Assembly: GCA_002840845.1 (NCBI GenBank)
Contig: PHCS01000015.1
Location: 1 to 57,752, forward strand
Origin: Betaproteobacteria bacterium HGW-Betaproteobacteria-14
GTDB taxonomy: Bacteria; Pseudomonadota; Gammaproteobacteria; Burkholderiales; Rhodocyclaceae
DNA length: 57,752 bases
Direction of reading: 5' to 3'
In this document: piece by piece, positions 28,877 through 36,768 of the stretch
How positions within the stretch are numbered: position 1 is the first letter of the stretch
Layout of the letters: every line of letters starts with the position of its first letter
Notes under the pieces: model-generated
Database searches by the model: none
Told to the model about the DNA's origin: nothing
Seen by the model: only the letters and a program-made list of their open reading frames with translations
Program-made: the position numbers and the translations under genes

Positions 28877-29079
28877 AAACATGGTGTGAGCCGTTAAATA
28901 TGCCAAGCGGCAAGGTTATTTATGGTGGGGCTGCGCGCAATGTGCGCATCGCAAATTTCGGAGGCATGCCTGCCATTCTGACCAGAGTTTTTGAAGAGGC
29001 CAGCGCCTTGGCTAGACCTGAACGCAAGAAAATGGCTGATGTGATTCCGTTGAAACAGAAATCAAGAAGAGCGGCTTAA
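28873..29079 (+). CDS. Small protein coupled to the upstream gene, unknown function
   Basis: The 68-residue product starts at the ATG overlapping the previous stop, with GGAG about 9 bases before. It was not recognised. It ends in a lysine/arginine-rich tail (KQKSRRAA). Paired small coupled genes in mobile elements can be toxin-antitoxin modules, but no family motif supports that here. Confidence 0.6.
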   Translation: MKTWCEPLNMPSGKVIYGGAARNVRIANFGGMPAILTRVFEEASALARPERKKMADVIPLKQKSRRAA

Positions 29080-29210
29080 TTATTGGCTTCAAGGTCGCAG
29101 GAGACGTCGTTGCAGCATCGGCTCCCCTACGTACTCGTGGATACCCAATCAAAGAGGTTGAGGGTGCCAAGTTGGTCGAGTACTTCCAGCGCTTTGAATG
29201 GGGCTCATGA
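29040..29210 (+). pseudogene. Start-less coding-like fragment
   Basis: In a second frame, overlapping the end of the 28873 gene, a 56-codon stretch reads IKKSGLIIGFKVAGDVVAAS and ends VEYFQRFEWGS-stop. It has no usable start codon. It may be the 3' remnant of a deleted gene, or of a longer version of the 28873 gene after a frameshift. Confidence 0.25.
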
Positions 29211-29228
29211 TGTGGTGGAGTTGAATAA

Positions 29229-29852
29229 ATGAAATCCGTGTTTGATGACTTTCGGGGATACCTTCAAGGACAATTGGCTCTGTTTGATCGAACTGCCCTT
29301 TGGTCGTCGAAGGTAGCAAAGGAAGGAGTTCTCGTTGCATTTTGGTGGGCAGTACCAGCATTTATTCTGGTCTGCAGCGTCGAAAAATTCCATCAGAAAT
29401 TGCCTTCGACATATCTAGAAGCGGCAATTTCAGAAGGGATTGGCCCCCATCTTTGGAACGTCATTGGAACCTTAGGCCTTGTGCTGGTTGGGTTCGCCTT
29501 ACTTTTCCCGAAATCAAAGTATGTGGCGAAATGTGCGCATCAGGTCCTAATCAATACCTATGCAATTGGTGGTCTATCATTTGGCCTGTTGTTTGGGCAA
29601 CTTGCTACTTCGATTGCTTCAGCGAACATCGAGCAGTGGAAGTTATGGCTCTTGGGGGTTGGAGGGGTTTTCTTGGCTATTCAACTCTTACTCTTAAATT
29701 TCTCACTTTGGTACCTTGGACACCTGATGGTCTCACGAGAGTTTGGAAGCGATTTTCTAAACCGCGTAGAGCGAGTGCATTGGCGCCTTAGAGTATTTGC
29801 CGCTGCGTTGATTGCAGGTTTGCCCGTCGTACTTCTCTTTGCGGAGAAATGA
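29229..29852 (+). CDS. Integral membrane protein of unknown function
   Basis: The 207-residue protein has about five hydrophobic segments: around residues 33-50 (VLVAFWWAVPAFILVCSV), 76-95, 112-130, 142-162 and 190-204. No family was recognised. It is cargo in the transposon, following the two small coupled genes. A membrane-effector role in a defence module is possible but is only a guess. Confidence 0.6.
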   Translation: MKSVFDDFRGYLQGQLALFDRTALWSSKVAKEGVLVAFWWAVPAFILVCSVEKFHQKLPSTYLEAAISEGIGPHLWNVIGTLGLVLVGFALLFPKSKYVAKCAHQVLINTYAIGGLSFGLLFGQLATSIASANIEQWKLWLLGVGGVFLAIQLLLLNFSLWYLGHLMVSREFGSDFLNRVERVHWRLRVFAAALIAGLPVVLLFAEK

Positions 29853-29879
29853 TTTGTGATTACTAAGGTGGGGTTGTCC

Positions 29880-29893
29880 CGTCTATCGCGGAT
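29880..29893 (-). repeat. Inverted copy of the 14-mer
   Basis: CGTCTATCGCGGAT is identical to the copy at 28432-28445, and the reverse complement of the two copies at 27306 and 27327. It lies just after the membrane-protein gene. Confidence 0.85.
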
Positions 29894-29955
29894 ATTTCTT
29901 CTTTTCTAACCAGCAGAGAATACCGTACGCGGTATTGGCCCCCCCTCCCGAGAAA

Positions 29956-30210
29956 CTAAGGTGAGGATTGGTCAACGCGGCGATAACCATACGTTCCTGG
30001 ACAGGAAATATCAATTTCCCGACTGTTGTCCCCAAACCGCCCTTTGACCTTCTGATTCTTGAAATACGGCGGCATGCCTTCCAGCTCGCCCTCGGTCTGG
30101 CCCCCTATTGAGGTTATCAAAGCGGTTTGCCACGACCAGGAGTTGCGCTGAACCCAAAAGCCGGTCTTGTTACCGTTGGCGACATACATTTGATAAATGT
30201 TCTCAGGCAT
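29956..30210 (-). CDS. Small protein coupled to the CoiA-like gene
   Basis: The 84-residue product, starting at the ATG overlapping the stop of the upstream gene (TGATG), was not recognised. It contains MYVANGNKTGFWVQRNSWS and is rich in aromatic and polar residues, with no membrane segment. Tight coupling implies joint function with the CoiA-like protein. Confidence 0.6.
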   Translation of the reverse strand: MPENIYQMYVANGNKTGFWVQRNSWSWQTALITSIGGQTEGELEGMPPYFKNQKVKGRFGDNSREIDISCPGTYGYRRVDQSSP

Positions 30211-31379
30211 CACGACACCTTGTAGTCAATACTTCCTGTTGACTGCGCGATTTCCGTGTTTGCTAGATGGGGTGGTGTCCTTTTCGCTTGGGCTGTGACG
30301 ATAGGTGATGCATATCGCTGCACGAAATGGAGGATTGGGCTGATCGTATTCGCCCCTCGGACAATCCGCATATGCCCAATACCAAAGTAGCTTGAGCGAT
30401 AGCCTTCCGCACCAAGGTGTTCTGAGAGAAGGCTGTCGTAAACTCCGGCTCGTGGAATTGGCGCTTCTGTATCCACAAATGAGATGAGCCAGGAGTCTTT
30501 CAGGAGGGCGTGTTGCCGAATCTTGATCGTTACGCAGCCCCGTAAAGGAAATTCTAAGGGCTCCGCAAAGTCACTATTGAGGAATTCTTGGCGTGCCTTA
30601 ATGTCCTTGGGCATCAAGCCAAACCAAGGATGAAAGACAAGATCGCCTTGACCAAATACTGGAGCATTCTTGATCAGGTTGTCCGTACTCTCGTAGATCT
30701 GCCTTGAGAGCTCGTTATGGACCTTGGCCTTGAGGTCTGCGAACTGTGGATGAAATGCCCAGCGAACGATGCCGGGGTCAGTCTTTAATGCGTGTGCCAG
30801 ACTATCCAGATTCCAACCTTGGTCATTTCTCAGTTTGGCCAAGTCGTACTCAAGGGTTTGAATCGCATCGCGTTCGATCTTGAGCTGTTTCTGGCCAGAA
30901 ATCCCATGTGTGACCTTGATCTCAATCCGTAGCTCTCCCTTGGGCCCGACAAGTACGACATCTGGAACCCAATCACTTGACCAGTAGGTTTCATCGGGTA
31001 GCACGCTACGTTGAACCGGGAAGAAGTCTCCTGGTATCGATTGGGTGACTATAATTTCTTCACCAAACCGGGCTCGCCCTTTCTCTACATGAACTAGGGC
31101 TGGAGTCATTAGTGATTGCCAGCCTGCGACGATCTGCTTTGCGGCTATGTGAAGCCCTGTTTCAGCGCTACCGCTGCACTGGCTGAGCCTTTGATCTTTC
31201 GGGTGGTGAGAAAAATGGTGCCGATTTCGTGGGCCCTTGCGAGCAACCAGCCGCCGTTTACATTGTGGGCAGATACAGCCGCAGCGCATACCGCCCTCCA
31301 CTTGGCGGATATCGACGAGTGCCCCCGTCTTTTCATCAATGGCGAAGTCCAGTAAGTCCGAGTAAGTCATAATCTGCAT
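30210..31379 (-). CDS. CoiA-like zinc-finger nuclease
   Basis: The 389-residue protein has an N-terminal zinc-binding segment (CGCICPQCKRRLVARKG followed by RHHFSHH) typical of the competence protein CoiA family. It continues with a restriction-endonuclease-like core: WVPDVVLVGPKGELRIEIKV supplies the D and E-x-K residues. The C-terminal 200 residues are unrecognised. CoiA-type proteins often accompany DNA uptake or mobile-element biology. It is translationally coupled to the 84-residue gene downstream. Confidence 0.7.
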   Translation of the reverse strand: MQIMTYSDLLDFAIDEKTGALVDIRQVEGGMRCGCICPQCKRRLVARKGPRNRHHFSHHPKDQRLSQCSGSAETGLHIAAKQIVAGWQSLMTPALVHVEKGRARFGEEIIVTQSIPGDFFPVQRSVLPDETYWSSDWVPDVVLVGPKGELRIEIKVTHGISGQKQLKIERDAIQTLEYDLAKLRNDQGWNLDSLAHALKTDPGIVRWAFHPQFADLKAKVHNELSRQIYESTDNLIKNAPVFGQGDLVFHPWFGLMPKDIKARQEFLNSDFAEPLEFPLRGCVTIKIRQHALLKDSWLISFVDTEAPIPRAGVYDSLLSEHLGAEGYRSSYFGIGHMRIVRGANTISPILHFVQRYASPIVTAQAKRTPPHLANTEIAQSTGSIDYKVS

Positions 31380-31459
31380 CCGAAGTAATTGACGAATGCA
31401 TGCTGGCTGGCGGGGTACGAAAACAAACGGCAGCGAAGCGGAGTGAATCTGGAACGGAT

Positions 31460-32488
31460 ATGGAAGTCACTGATTCAGAATTGTTTTTCAGGGCTGCTTT
31501 GGTCATCGAGCAAGCAGCACAAGGCTTGATTGAGAGTCGCGGTCGGGAAGACTGGATGACCTTGCTGCAGGCATTGGCTCAGTTGTCGGCAGCCCAAGCC
31601 GAGCATGGGGATCCCGCACCCTTGTTTGCGCCAGAGCCATTGCGGGAAAAATGCGCTGAACTTGATCCTCGTGGAAAGCCGTATTGGCTGACAGAGGAGG
31701 ACAGTAGTCGCAAAAAATTTAGTAAGGCTTGGGATGCCTTGATCGAGGTTGTCCCAAGGCTGGAAGCAAATTTCCTGCAGCGTTCACAAAAGGCAGGTGT
31801 TGCCGCACGCTTGGAGCTTTTCGACACTCAAAAAGACCTGGATAAGCGCGCGAAACTCTACGGCTTTCGCGCTGTTCCTATTGAATTGCCTGAAGGCATG
31901 GAGCCCCTGCAGCGAGAAGTTGCTATAGCAGAGGAGCATCAAAATTTATCGAGTGCAGACATTGAGTACCTGGAAGAGATGGAGGTTTATCCCATTCCTG
32001 GTGTGCGTCGGCCGTTAAGGATCAATGTACAGGGATGGCGCTCCCTGTTCATGACGCTCCCACTAATCGTGGCAGTGATTGCAGTTGTTTTTGGTGGTTG
32101 GTTATTGCTGCAGTTTTGGGTTTCGCAACAACCAGTCCGAGTGATTTTTCAGTGGACCATTTTGATCTGTTTTTTTGGAGGCATGATCACCTGGCTGGTT
32201 TGGCCGTTGTATCGTCTGATCGACCAGAAAATCGTGATGGCCCCAGCAATTCTGCAGATGACTTCGCGGTTCTATCACGTCCTGGTAGTTCGACGCGAGG
32301 GAGAGAAGAAAGTGGTTCGTATGCTTCGCTTCACCGCAACTTGCCCTCTATGTGGTGGCGAGGTTGAGGTTCAGGAGGGACGTCGAACTCTTCGCGGTCG
32401 GTATGTCGGTGCGTGTGGGCGAAACCCGGTTGAACACGTGTTTACCTTCGACCATGTATTGAAGTCTGGACGGCGAGTCCCTGTGTGA
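31460..32488 (+). CDS. Membrane protein with C-terminal zinc ribbon
   Basis: The 342-residue product, from the ATG at 31460 rather than the longer frame from 31400, begins with a soluble helical part. Two transmembrane segments follow around residues 193-215 and 225-245 (LIVAVIAVVFGGWLLLQF, WTILICFFGGMITWLVW). A C-terminal zinc-binding segment with TCPLCGGEVEVQ and a later Cys comes last. It is not a recognised family. It is divergent from the CoiA-like gene, so both may share a promoter region. Confidence 0.6.
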   Translation: MEVTDSELFFRAALVIEQAAQGLIESRGREDWMTLLQALAQLSAAQAEHGDPAPLFAPEPLREKCAELDPRGKPYWLTEEDSSRKKFSKAWDALIEVVPRLEANFLQRSQKAGVAARLELFDTQKDLDKRAKLYGFRAVPIELPEGMEPLQREVAIAEEHQNLSSADIEYLEEMEVYPIPGVRRPLRINVQGWRSLFMTLPLIVAVIAVVFGGWLLLQFWVSQQPVRVIFQWTILICFFGGMITWLVWPLYRLIDQKIVMAPAILQMTSRFYHVLVVRREGEKKVVRMLRFTATCPLCGGEVEVQEGRRTLRGRYVGACGRNPVEHVFTFDHVLKSGRRVPV

Positions 32489-32568
32489 GCTGATAATCCT
32501 CTGTGTCGCCCGAATAATCTGACTTTCGGAAAAGCGCCTGGCCAAATGGATTCATTTACCGTCCATCA

Positions 32569-34917
32569 ATGAGTAAACAGAACGATCCTTTCGCAGATAT
32601 CAGGGCAGAAAATGCTCGCCTGATCGCTTTGCTCGAATCTCATGGAATACCTTGGCAACAACCTGTGGTGCCGCCAGTCGTCGAGGTCGAGACTTCAAAA
32701 CTTTCAACTTCCGAGAAGGTCGCCCTGTTTCGACGCCTCTTTCGAGGTCGAACAGATGTTTACCCGGTGCGCTGGGAAAGCAAAACCACTGGGAAAAGTG
32801 GCTACGCGCCTGCATGTGCCAATGAGTGGCGGCCGGGAGTTTGTCACAAGCCCAGGGTCAAATGCTCGGATTGCGACAAGCGTTTGTTGGTGCCCCTATC
32901 GGAAGCGGTCATGTATGACCACCTTGCAGGCGAGCACACAGTCGGTGTCTATCCGCTGCTGGCTAACGATACCTGCCATTTTCTCGCCGTCGATTTTGAT
33001 GAAGCCGACTGGCAGGCTGATGCCTCGGCGTTCGTACAGTCATGCCATGAGCTGGGCGTACCGGTTGCATTAGAAGTTTCCCGCTCGGGGAAAGGGGCGC
33101 ACGCCTGGATATTCTTTGCCTACGAAATCTCCGCTCGAGATGCACGCCGCTTGGGTACGGCCGTCATCAGTCACACATGTACTCGTACTCGGCAACTTAA
33201 GCTCAGTTCCTACGACCGCCTTTTTCCTAATCAAGACACGATGCCCAAAGGTGGGTTTGGCAACTTGATTGCCTTACCCCTGCAAAAGAGGCCTCGGGAG
33301 AGCGGATTCAGCGTGTTCGTCGATGAGTCGCTCCGTCCTTATCCTGACCAGTGGTCATTTCTGGCCTCCATGCAGCTGATGGCGCCGAATGACATTGAGC
33401 CTACCATCCTGCGAGCCACTGGCGGCGTCCATCCTCTAGATGTGACCTTTATCGACGAAGAGGACAACCGCGAGCCATGGAAGCATTCATTGCAGGCCGC
33501 CAAGAAGTTGGCTGGTCCTATGCCTGACTCGCTCACGGTGACAGTCGCTAATCTCATCTATTTGGAAAAGGCCCAATTGCCGCAGCCGTTGGCGAATCGC
33601 TTGATTCGTCTGGCGGCATTCCAGAATCCAGAGTTCTATAAGGCTCAAGCCATGCGCTTGCCCGTTTGGGACAAGCCGCGCGTGATTGGCTCCGCTGAAA
33701 ACTATCCCAACCATATTGCGTTACCGCGCGGTTGCCAGGATGCGATGCTGGCGCTCCTTCGGGAGAATGGCATTCGATGCGAACTACGGGATGAGAGATT
33801 TGCCGGCAACCCAATCGATGTGGCTTTTGCCGGGACGCTTCGTATTGATCAAGAGGCTGCGGTGGCAGCCATGCTGCATCATGATGCAGGTGTTTTATGT
33901 GCCCCGACAGCATTTGGCAAGACCGTGACTGCTGCGGCCATCATCGCAAGACGGAAGGTCAACACGCTGATCCTCGTTCACCGTACTGAGCTACTAAAAC
34001 AATGGCAGGAGCGTCTCCAGACATTTCTGGGCGTGAGCAAGGGCGAACTGGGAACCATCGGTGGCGGCAAAGCAAAGCCAACAGGGAAAATCGATATCGC
34101 CGTGATGCAGTCCTTGTCCCGACAGGGCGAGGTCAGCCCTGTCGTTGAAAACTATGGTCAAGTGATTATCGATGAGTGCCACCATATCGGAGCCGTATCG
34201 TTTGACGCCTTGCTAAAGCGGGTTAAGGCCAAATACGTTCTTGGTCTTACAGCCACTCCGATTCGCCGAGATGGGCAACAGCCCATCATTTTCATGCAAT
34301 GTGGGCCAATCCGTCATATGGCTGCTAAGCCCGACGGCGCTCCTCATGATTTGGAAGTCGTTGCTAGAACACTTCTGAAACCAATCGATATTTCAGCAGA
34401 TGTTGGTATTCAGGAGGTTTTTCGGCATCTTGCCCACGACCAGGTTCGTACTGCTGCCATTGCCCAGGATATTGAGGTTGCGTTTAAACGAGGCCGAAAA
34501 GTACTGGTTCTGACGGAACGAACCGATCACCTAGACTCAATATTGGAAGCATTGGCGGGAAAAGTGCCGCCGCCATTTGTCCTTCATGGCCGACTGTCCA
34601 AGAAGCAGCGCGCGGTTTTGGCAGAAGACCTTGCCGCTTTGCCGCCAGAAGCACCACGGATATTGCTGGCTACTGGTAAGCTGGTGGGAGAGGGATTCGA
34701 TCATCCCCCTCTGGATACACTGGTGCTGGCGATGCCTGTTTCTTGGAAAGGTACCTTGCAGCAGTACGCCGGACGTTTGCATCGTGAGCATGCAACAAAG
34801 AGTGACGTACGAATCATCGACTTTGTAGATGCTGGCCATCCAGCCTTGTTAAGGATGTGGGAAAAGCGGCAGCGAGGATACCGAGCGATGGGCTACCGCC
34901 TTGGAACGTCCGGTTAG
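32569..34917 (+). CDS. TOTE-type primase-helicase fusion
   Basis: The 782-residue protein joins an archaeo-eukaryotic-type primase domain (about residues 40-300) to an SF2 helicase. The primase part shows VDFDEADW (catalytic D-x-D), SRSGKGAHAWIFF (the S-x-H block) and a zinc segment CSDCDKRL. The helicase part has APTAFGKTVT (motif I), DECHHIG (motif II), GLTATP (motif III) and a C-terminal QQYAGRLHR (motif VI). This matches the domain combination of so-called TOTE conflict systems, proposed to act against foreign DNA. It is the last gene before the transposon's distal end. Confidence 0.8.
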   Translation: MSKQNDPFADIRAENARLIALLESHGIPWQQPVVPPVVEVETSKLSTSEKVALFRRLFRGRTDVYPVRWESKTTGKSGYAPACANEWRPGVCHKPRVKCSDCDKRLLVPLSEAVMYDHLAGEHTVGVYPLLANDTCHFLAVDFDEADWQADASAFVQSCHELGVPVALEVSRSGKGAHAWIFFAYEISARDARRLGTAVISHTCTRTRQLKLSSYDRLFPNQDTMPKGGFGNLIALPLQKRPRESGFSVFVDESLRPYPDQWSFLASMQLMAPNDIEPTILRATGGVHPLDVTFIDEEDNREPWKHSLQAAKKLAGPMPDSLTVTVANLIYLEKAQLPQPLANRLIRLAAFQNPEFYKAQAMRLPVWDKPRVIGSAENYPNHIALPRGCQDAMLALLRENGIRCELRDERFAGNPIDVAFAGTLRIDQEAAVAAMLHHDAGVLCAPTAFGKTVTAAAIIARRKVNTLILVHRTELLKQWQERLQTFLGVSKGELGTIGGGKAKPTGKIDIAVMQSLSRQGEVSPVVENYGQVIIDECHHIGAVSFDALLKRVKAKYVLGLTATPIRRDGQQPIIFMQCGPIRHMAAKPDGAPHDLEVVARTLLKPIDISADVGIQEVFRHLAHDQVRTAAIAQDIEVAFKRGRKVLVLTERTDHLDSILEALAGKVPPPFVLHGRLSKKQRAVLAEDLAALPPEAPRILLATGKLVGEGFDHPPLDTLVLAMPVSWKGTLQQYAGRLHREHATKSDVRIIDFVDAGHPALLRMWEKRQRGYRAMGYRLGTSG

Positions 34918-34964
34918 CGAACGGTATACTTCGCCAATGATTGGGGGCTTTCAAGCCACCGGAA

Positions 34965-35098
34965 GTTTTCACTTACAATGGCACGAATACCGGATTTTTT
35001 CAGTTTCCATGGCAAATAAGGACTACATCAATGACAAAGTTAATGAAAAACACGTTTGTTTCCGTACAGGCTTTTTTCACTAACTCTGTCATCTGACA
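34965..35098 (-). repeat. Left-type transposon end with spaced TnsB-like sites
   Basis: The terminal 25 bp (35074-35098) mirror the gyrB-side end at 21 positions. Further sites with TTTTCA/TTTTTTCA lie at 34965-34980 and 34995-35010. A copy in the opposite orientation, GACAAAGTTAATGAAAAA, lies at 35033-35050. Wider spacing than at the other end resembles the Tn7 left end. Confidence 0.75.
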
Positions 35099-35103
35099 AT
35101 TGT
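35099..35103 (+). repeat. Target-site duplication, distal copy
   Basis: ATTGT, identical to the copy at 5544-5548, follows the ACA end of the transposon. Confidence 0.93.
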
Positions 35104-35166
35104 CGGATCCCGCGATTGTCTGGATTTCTCCAAAAGTCTAGATTTCGTGGGAACCGGGATATTTAC

Positions 35167-35199
35167 GAAAGCCACCTAATTTGGGTGGCTTTTCTTATT
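35167..35199 (+). terminator. Displaced native gyrB terminator
   Basis: AAAGCCACC and GGTGGCTTT form a stem followed by TCTTATTT. In the empty site this hairpin would sit about 70 bp after the gyrB stop codon. It is now 29.6 kb away because of the insertion. It could still end transcripts leaving the transposon. Confidence 0.7.
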
Positions 35200-35278
35200 T
35201 GTCCGTTCGGTAATCGGCGAAAGCCGACGGTCGCCTGCCCAAGTCCAAAGATGCTAATCCAGAAATTCGAAAAGTAGC

Positions 35279-36355
35279 TCAGATAAGCGAGCCCTGTTTG
35301 TTCCTTATGATTTCATCAATCACCGAATAGATTACCCCCCGACGATAGGTGTTCATCGTCGTGGCGACGGATCCTCCGTCCAGCCGGGCGACTATTGTCT
35401 CCCCCTGTTCGGCTGAGCACGACTTGAGCATTTGTCCGGCGAGGCCAGACAGATTCTCGCGCGAGCGGGGATGGAGGGGCATCACGGTAGGATCGAGCCC
35501 CTGCTCCTGGATCGCCTGCCTCACGGGGATGAACTCCTTCGGGTTTCGCAGGGCAGGGACGGCCTCCTTGATCTCCTCGATGATCGCATCGTGCTCCTTC
35601 AGCTTGCCGTCGTGCTCGTGAAGGCGCGGGGCGACTGCCTGCCGAATCACCTCGACGAGGGCATCGCGGGAAACGGAGGTCTCCTGGACGGGAGGCGTCG
35701 TGTTCCTCGTGTTCAGCATCGCGGCTATGGCCCGCTCCTGCAGATCGTAGCCCCAGTTGGTCAGCCGCTCGTAGTTCTCATGGAACTTCTCCAATTGCCG
35801 TCTTTCGCCGGGCGGGCGGGATTTGTATCCCGTGTTGCTGAACTCCTTGTCGAAGGATCTCAATTGGGCCGCCACGGCGTGCCAGCGGTAGACGGCGACG
35901 CCGGAGTAGGTCATTTCGAGCGATCCTCCCGCGGAATCCTTCTTGAGGATTGCCATTCTGGCCAGGCCAGTCTCGAAGTTGACCGACATGAAGTCGGGAA
36001 CGAGGAGAGCTCTACTCCAAGACTTGGCTGACGCGTAGACGCGGCCCTCATCGCTGAGGAGATAGTTCAGCTTTCCACCGGTCGGGGAGATTTCCGAGAA
36101 TCTCTCGACTTTCGTTAGCTCATTGGTCATCTTGATGATCCCGTGCGCCGTATCGTGGCATCGTTTGCAAACTGGAATGGTGCTGTTTGGGTGTTCCCCC
36201 CCGAATTGCTTCGGGTATCGAACGTGATGTACCTGCGTAGCGAAGTCTCCGCAGAACTGACAATGCCCTCCCGTGCGGTCGAGGGCGATGTTCCGGACCT
36301 CGGCCCACTCCGAGCTCCCTAGATATTTCGAATAATCCTGCCGGCGGCGACTCAT
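35279..36355 (-). CDS. HNH endonuclease-domain protein
   Basis: The 358-residue product starts with an HNH-type nuclease: CQFCGDFATQVHHVRYPKQFGG followed by NSTIPVCKRCHD carries the paired CxxC zinc ligands and the catalytic His. The remaining two thirds are helical with no recognised domain. It lies outside the transposon, between its distal end and the host genes. Its composition is a little less GC-rich than the host, so it may be an older acquisition. Confidence 0.7.
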   Translation of the reverse strand: MSRRRQDYSKYLGSSEWAEVRNIALDRTGGHCQFCGDFATQVHHVRYPKQFGGEHPNSTIPVCKRCHDTAHGIIKMTNELTKVERFSEISPTGGKLNYLLSDEGRVYASAKSWSRALLVPDFMSVNFETGLARMAILKKDSAGGSLEMTYSGVAVYRWHAVAAQLRSFDKEFSNTGYKSRPPGERRQLEKFHENYERLTNWGYDLQERAIAAMLNTRNTTPPVQETSVSRDALVEVIRQAVAPRLHEHDGKLKEHDAIIEEIKEAVPALRNPKEFIPVRQAIQEQGLDPTVMPLHPRSRENLSGLAGQMLKSCSAEQGETIVARLDGGSVATTMNTYRRGVIYSVIDEIIRNKQGSLI

Positions 36356-36768
36356 CAACACTGATCGCTAGGTATCAACACAACATACTTTAACAGAGCT
36401 CTGTCGACGGGAGATAAAGGGTCTGGACGTAGTGGTTGGGCCACCATCAACGACATGCAAAAATCATCACTTCAGGCCAATCCGGCCCCGAATGGCAAGT
36501 AACCAAGTCATTGCATAGCTAAAAGGTCAGTCTCGCAAACGTCGCCTATGGAGTACGTTACCGACGTTTTCGAGCTGGACGTCCAATGGCCGCTTTGGCC
36601 CGCGGATTCGGCGGCTGATCTGAATCGATTCGGCCAAGCAACTGGTCAACCGGATCGTCGGCTAGAACCACGTCATGGCCGGCTCTCCCGGCCGCCAGTC
36701 AACCGCCAGAACCACCCCGGCCACGTGTTAAAATCCGCCGCTTTTTTCCGGAAACGGCGGAGCGCAGC
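36356..36768. other. Spacer with no recognised gene
   Basis: In this 413-bp spacer I see only the upstream regions of the divergent HNH gene and the 36769 gene. A short open frame over 36548-36772 looks like chance GC-rich reading and is not supported. Confidence 0.5.

Larger units (their letters stand above)
5549..35098 (+). mobile_element. Tn7-like transposon at the gyrB 3' end
   Basis: The borders are seen directly: a 5-bp duplication (ATTGT), 5'-TGT...ACA-3' termini, inverted terminal repeats agreeing at 21 of the first 25 positions (both containing TGACAGAG and AGTGAAAA), and additional internal copies of the AGTGAAA repeat at both ends. The interior encodes TnsA, TnsB, TnsC and two TniQ/TnsD proteins plus about 20 cargo genes of visibly lower GC than the host. 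The compact end is next to gyrB and the tns genes run away from it, as in Tn7 at glmS. Unusually, a 10-kb restriction operon separates that end from tnsA. No CRISPR-Cas genes were found, so targeting is presumably protein-based. Intact genes and a perfect duplication suggest a recent, possibly active insertion. Confidence 0.95.

Noticed and set aside
34901-35083. Small open frame across the distal transposon end
   Set aside because: It overlaps the terminal repeats and has no coding character.
5549-35098. CRISPR array or Cas genes, as in CRISPR-associated Tn7-like elements
   Set aside because: No regularly spaced long direct repeats and no Cas proteins were seen; the GAGTAC and 14-bp repeats are too short and too few.
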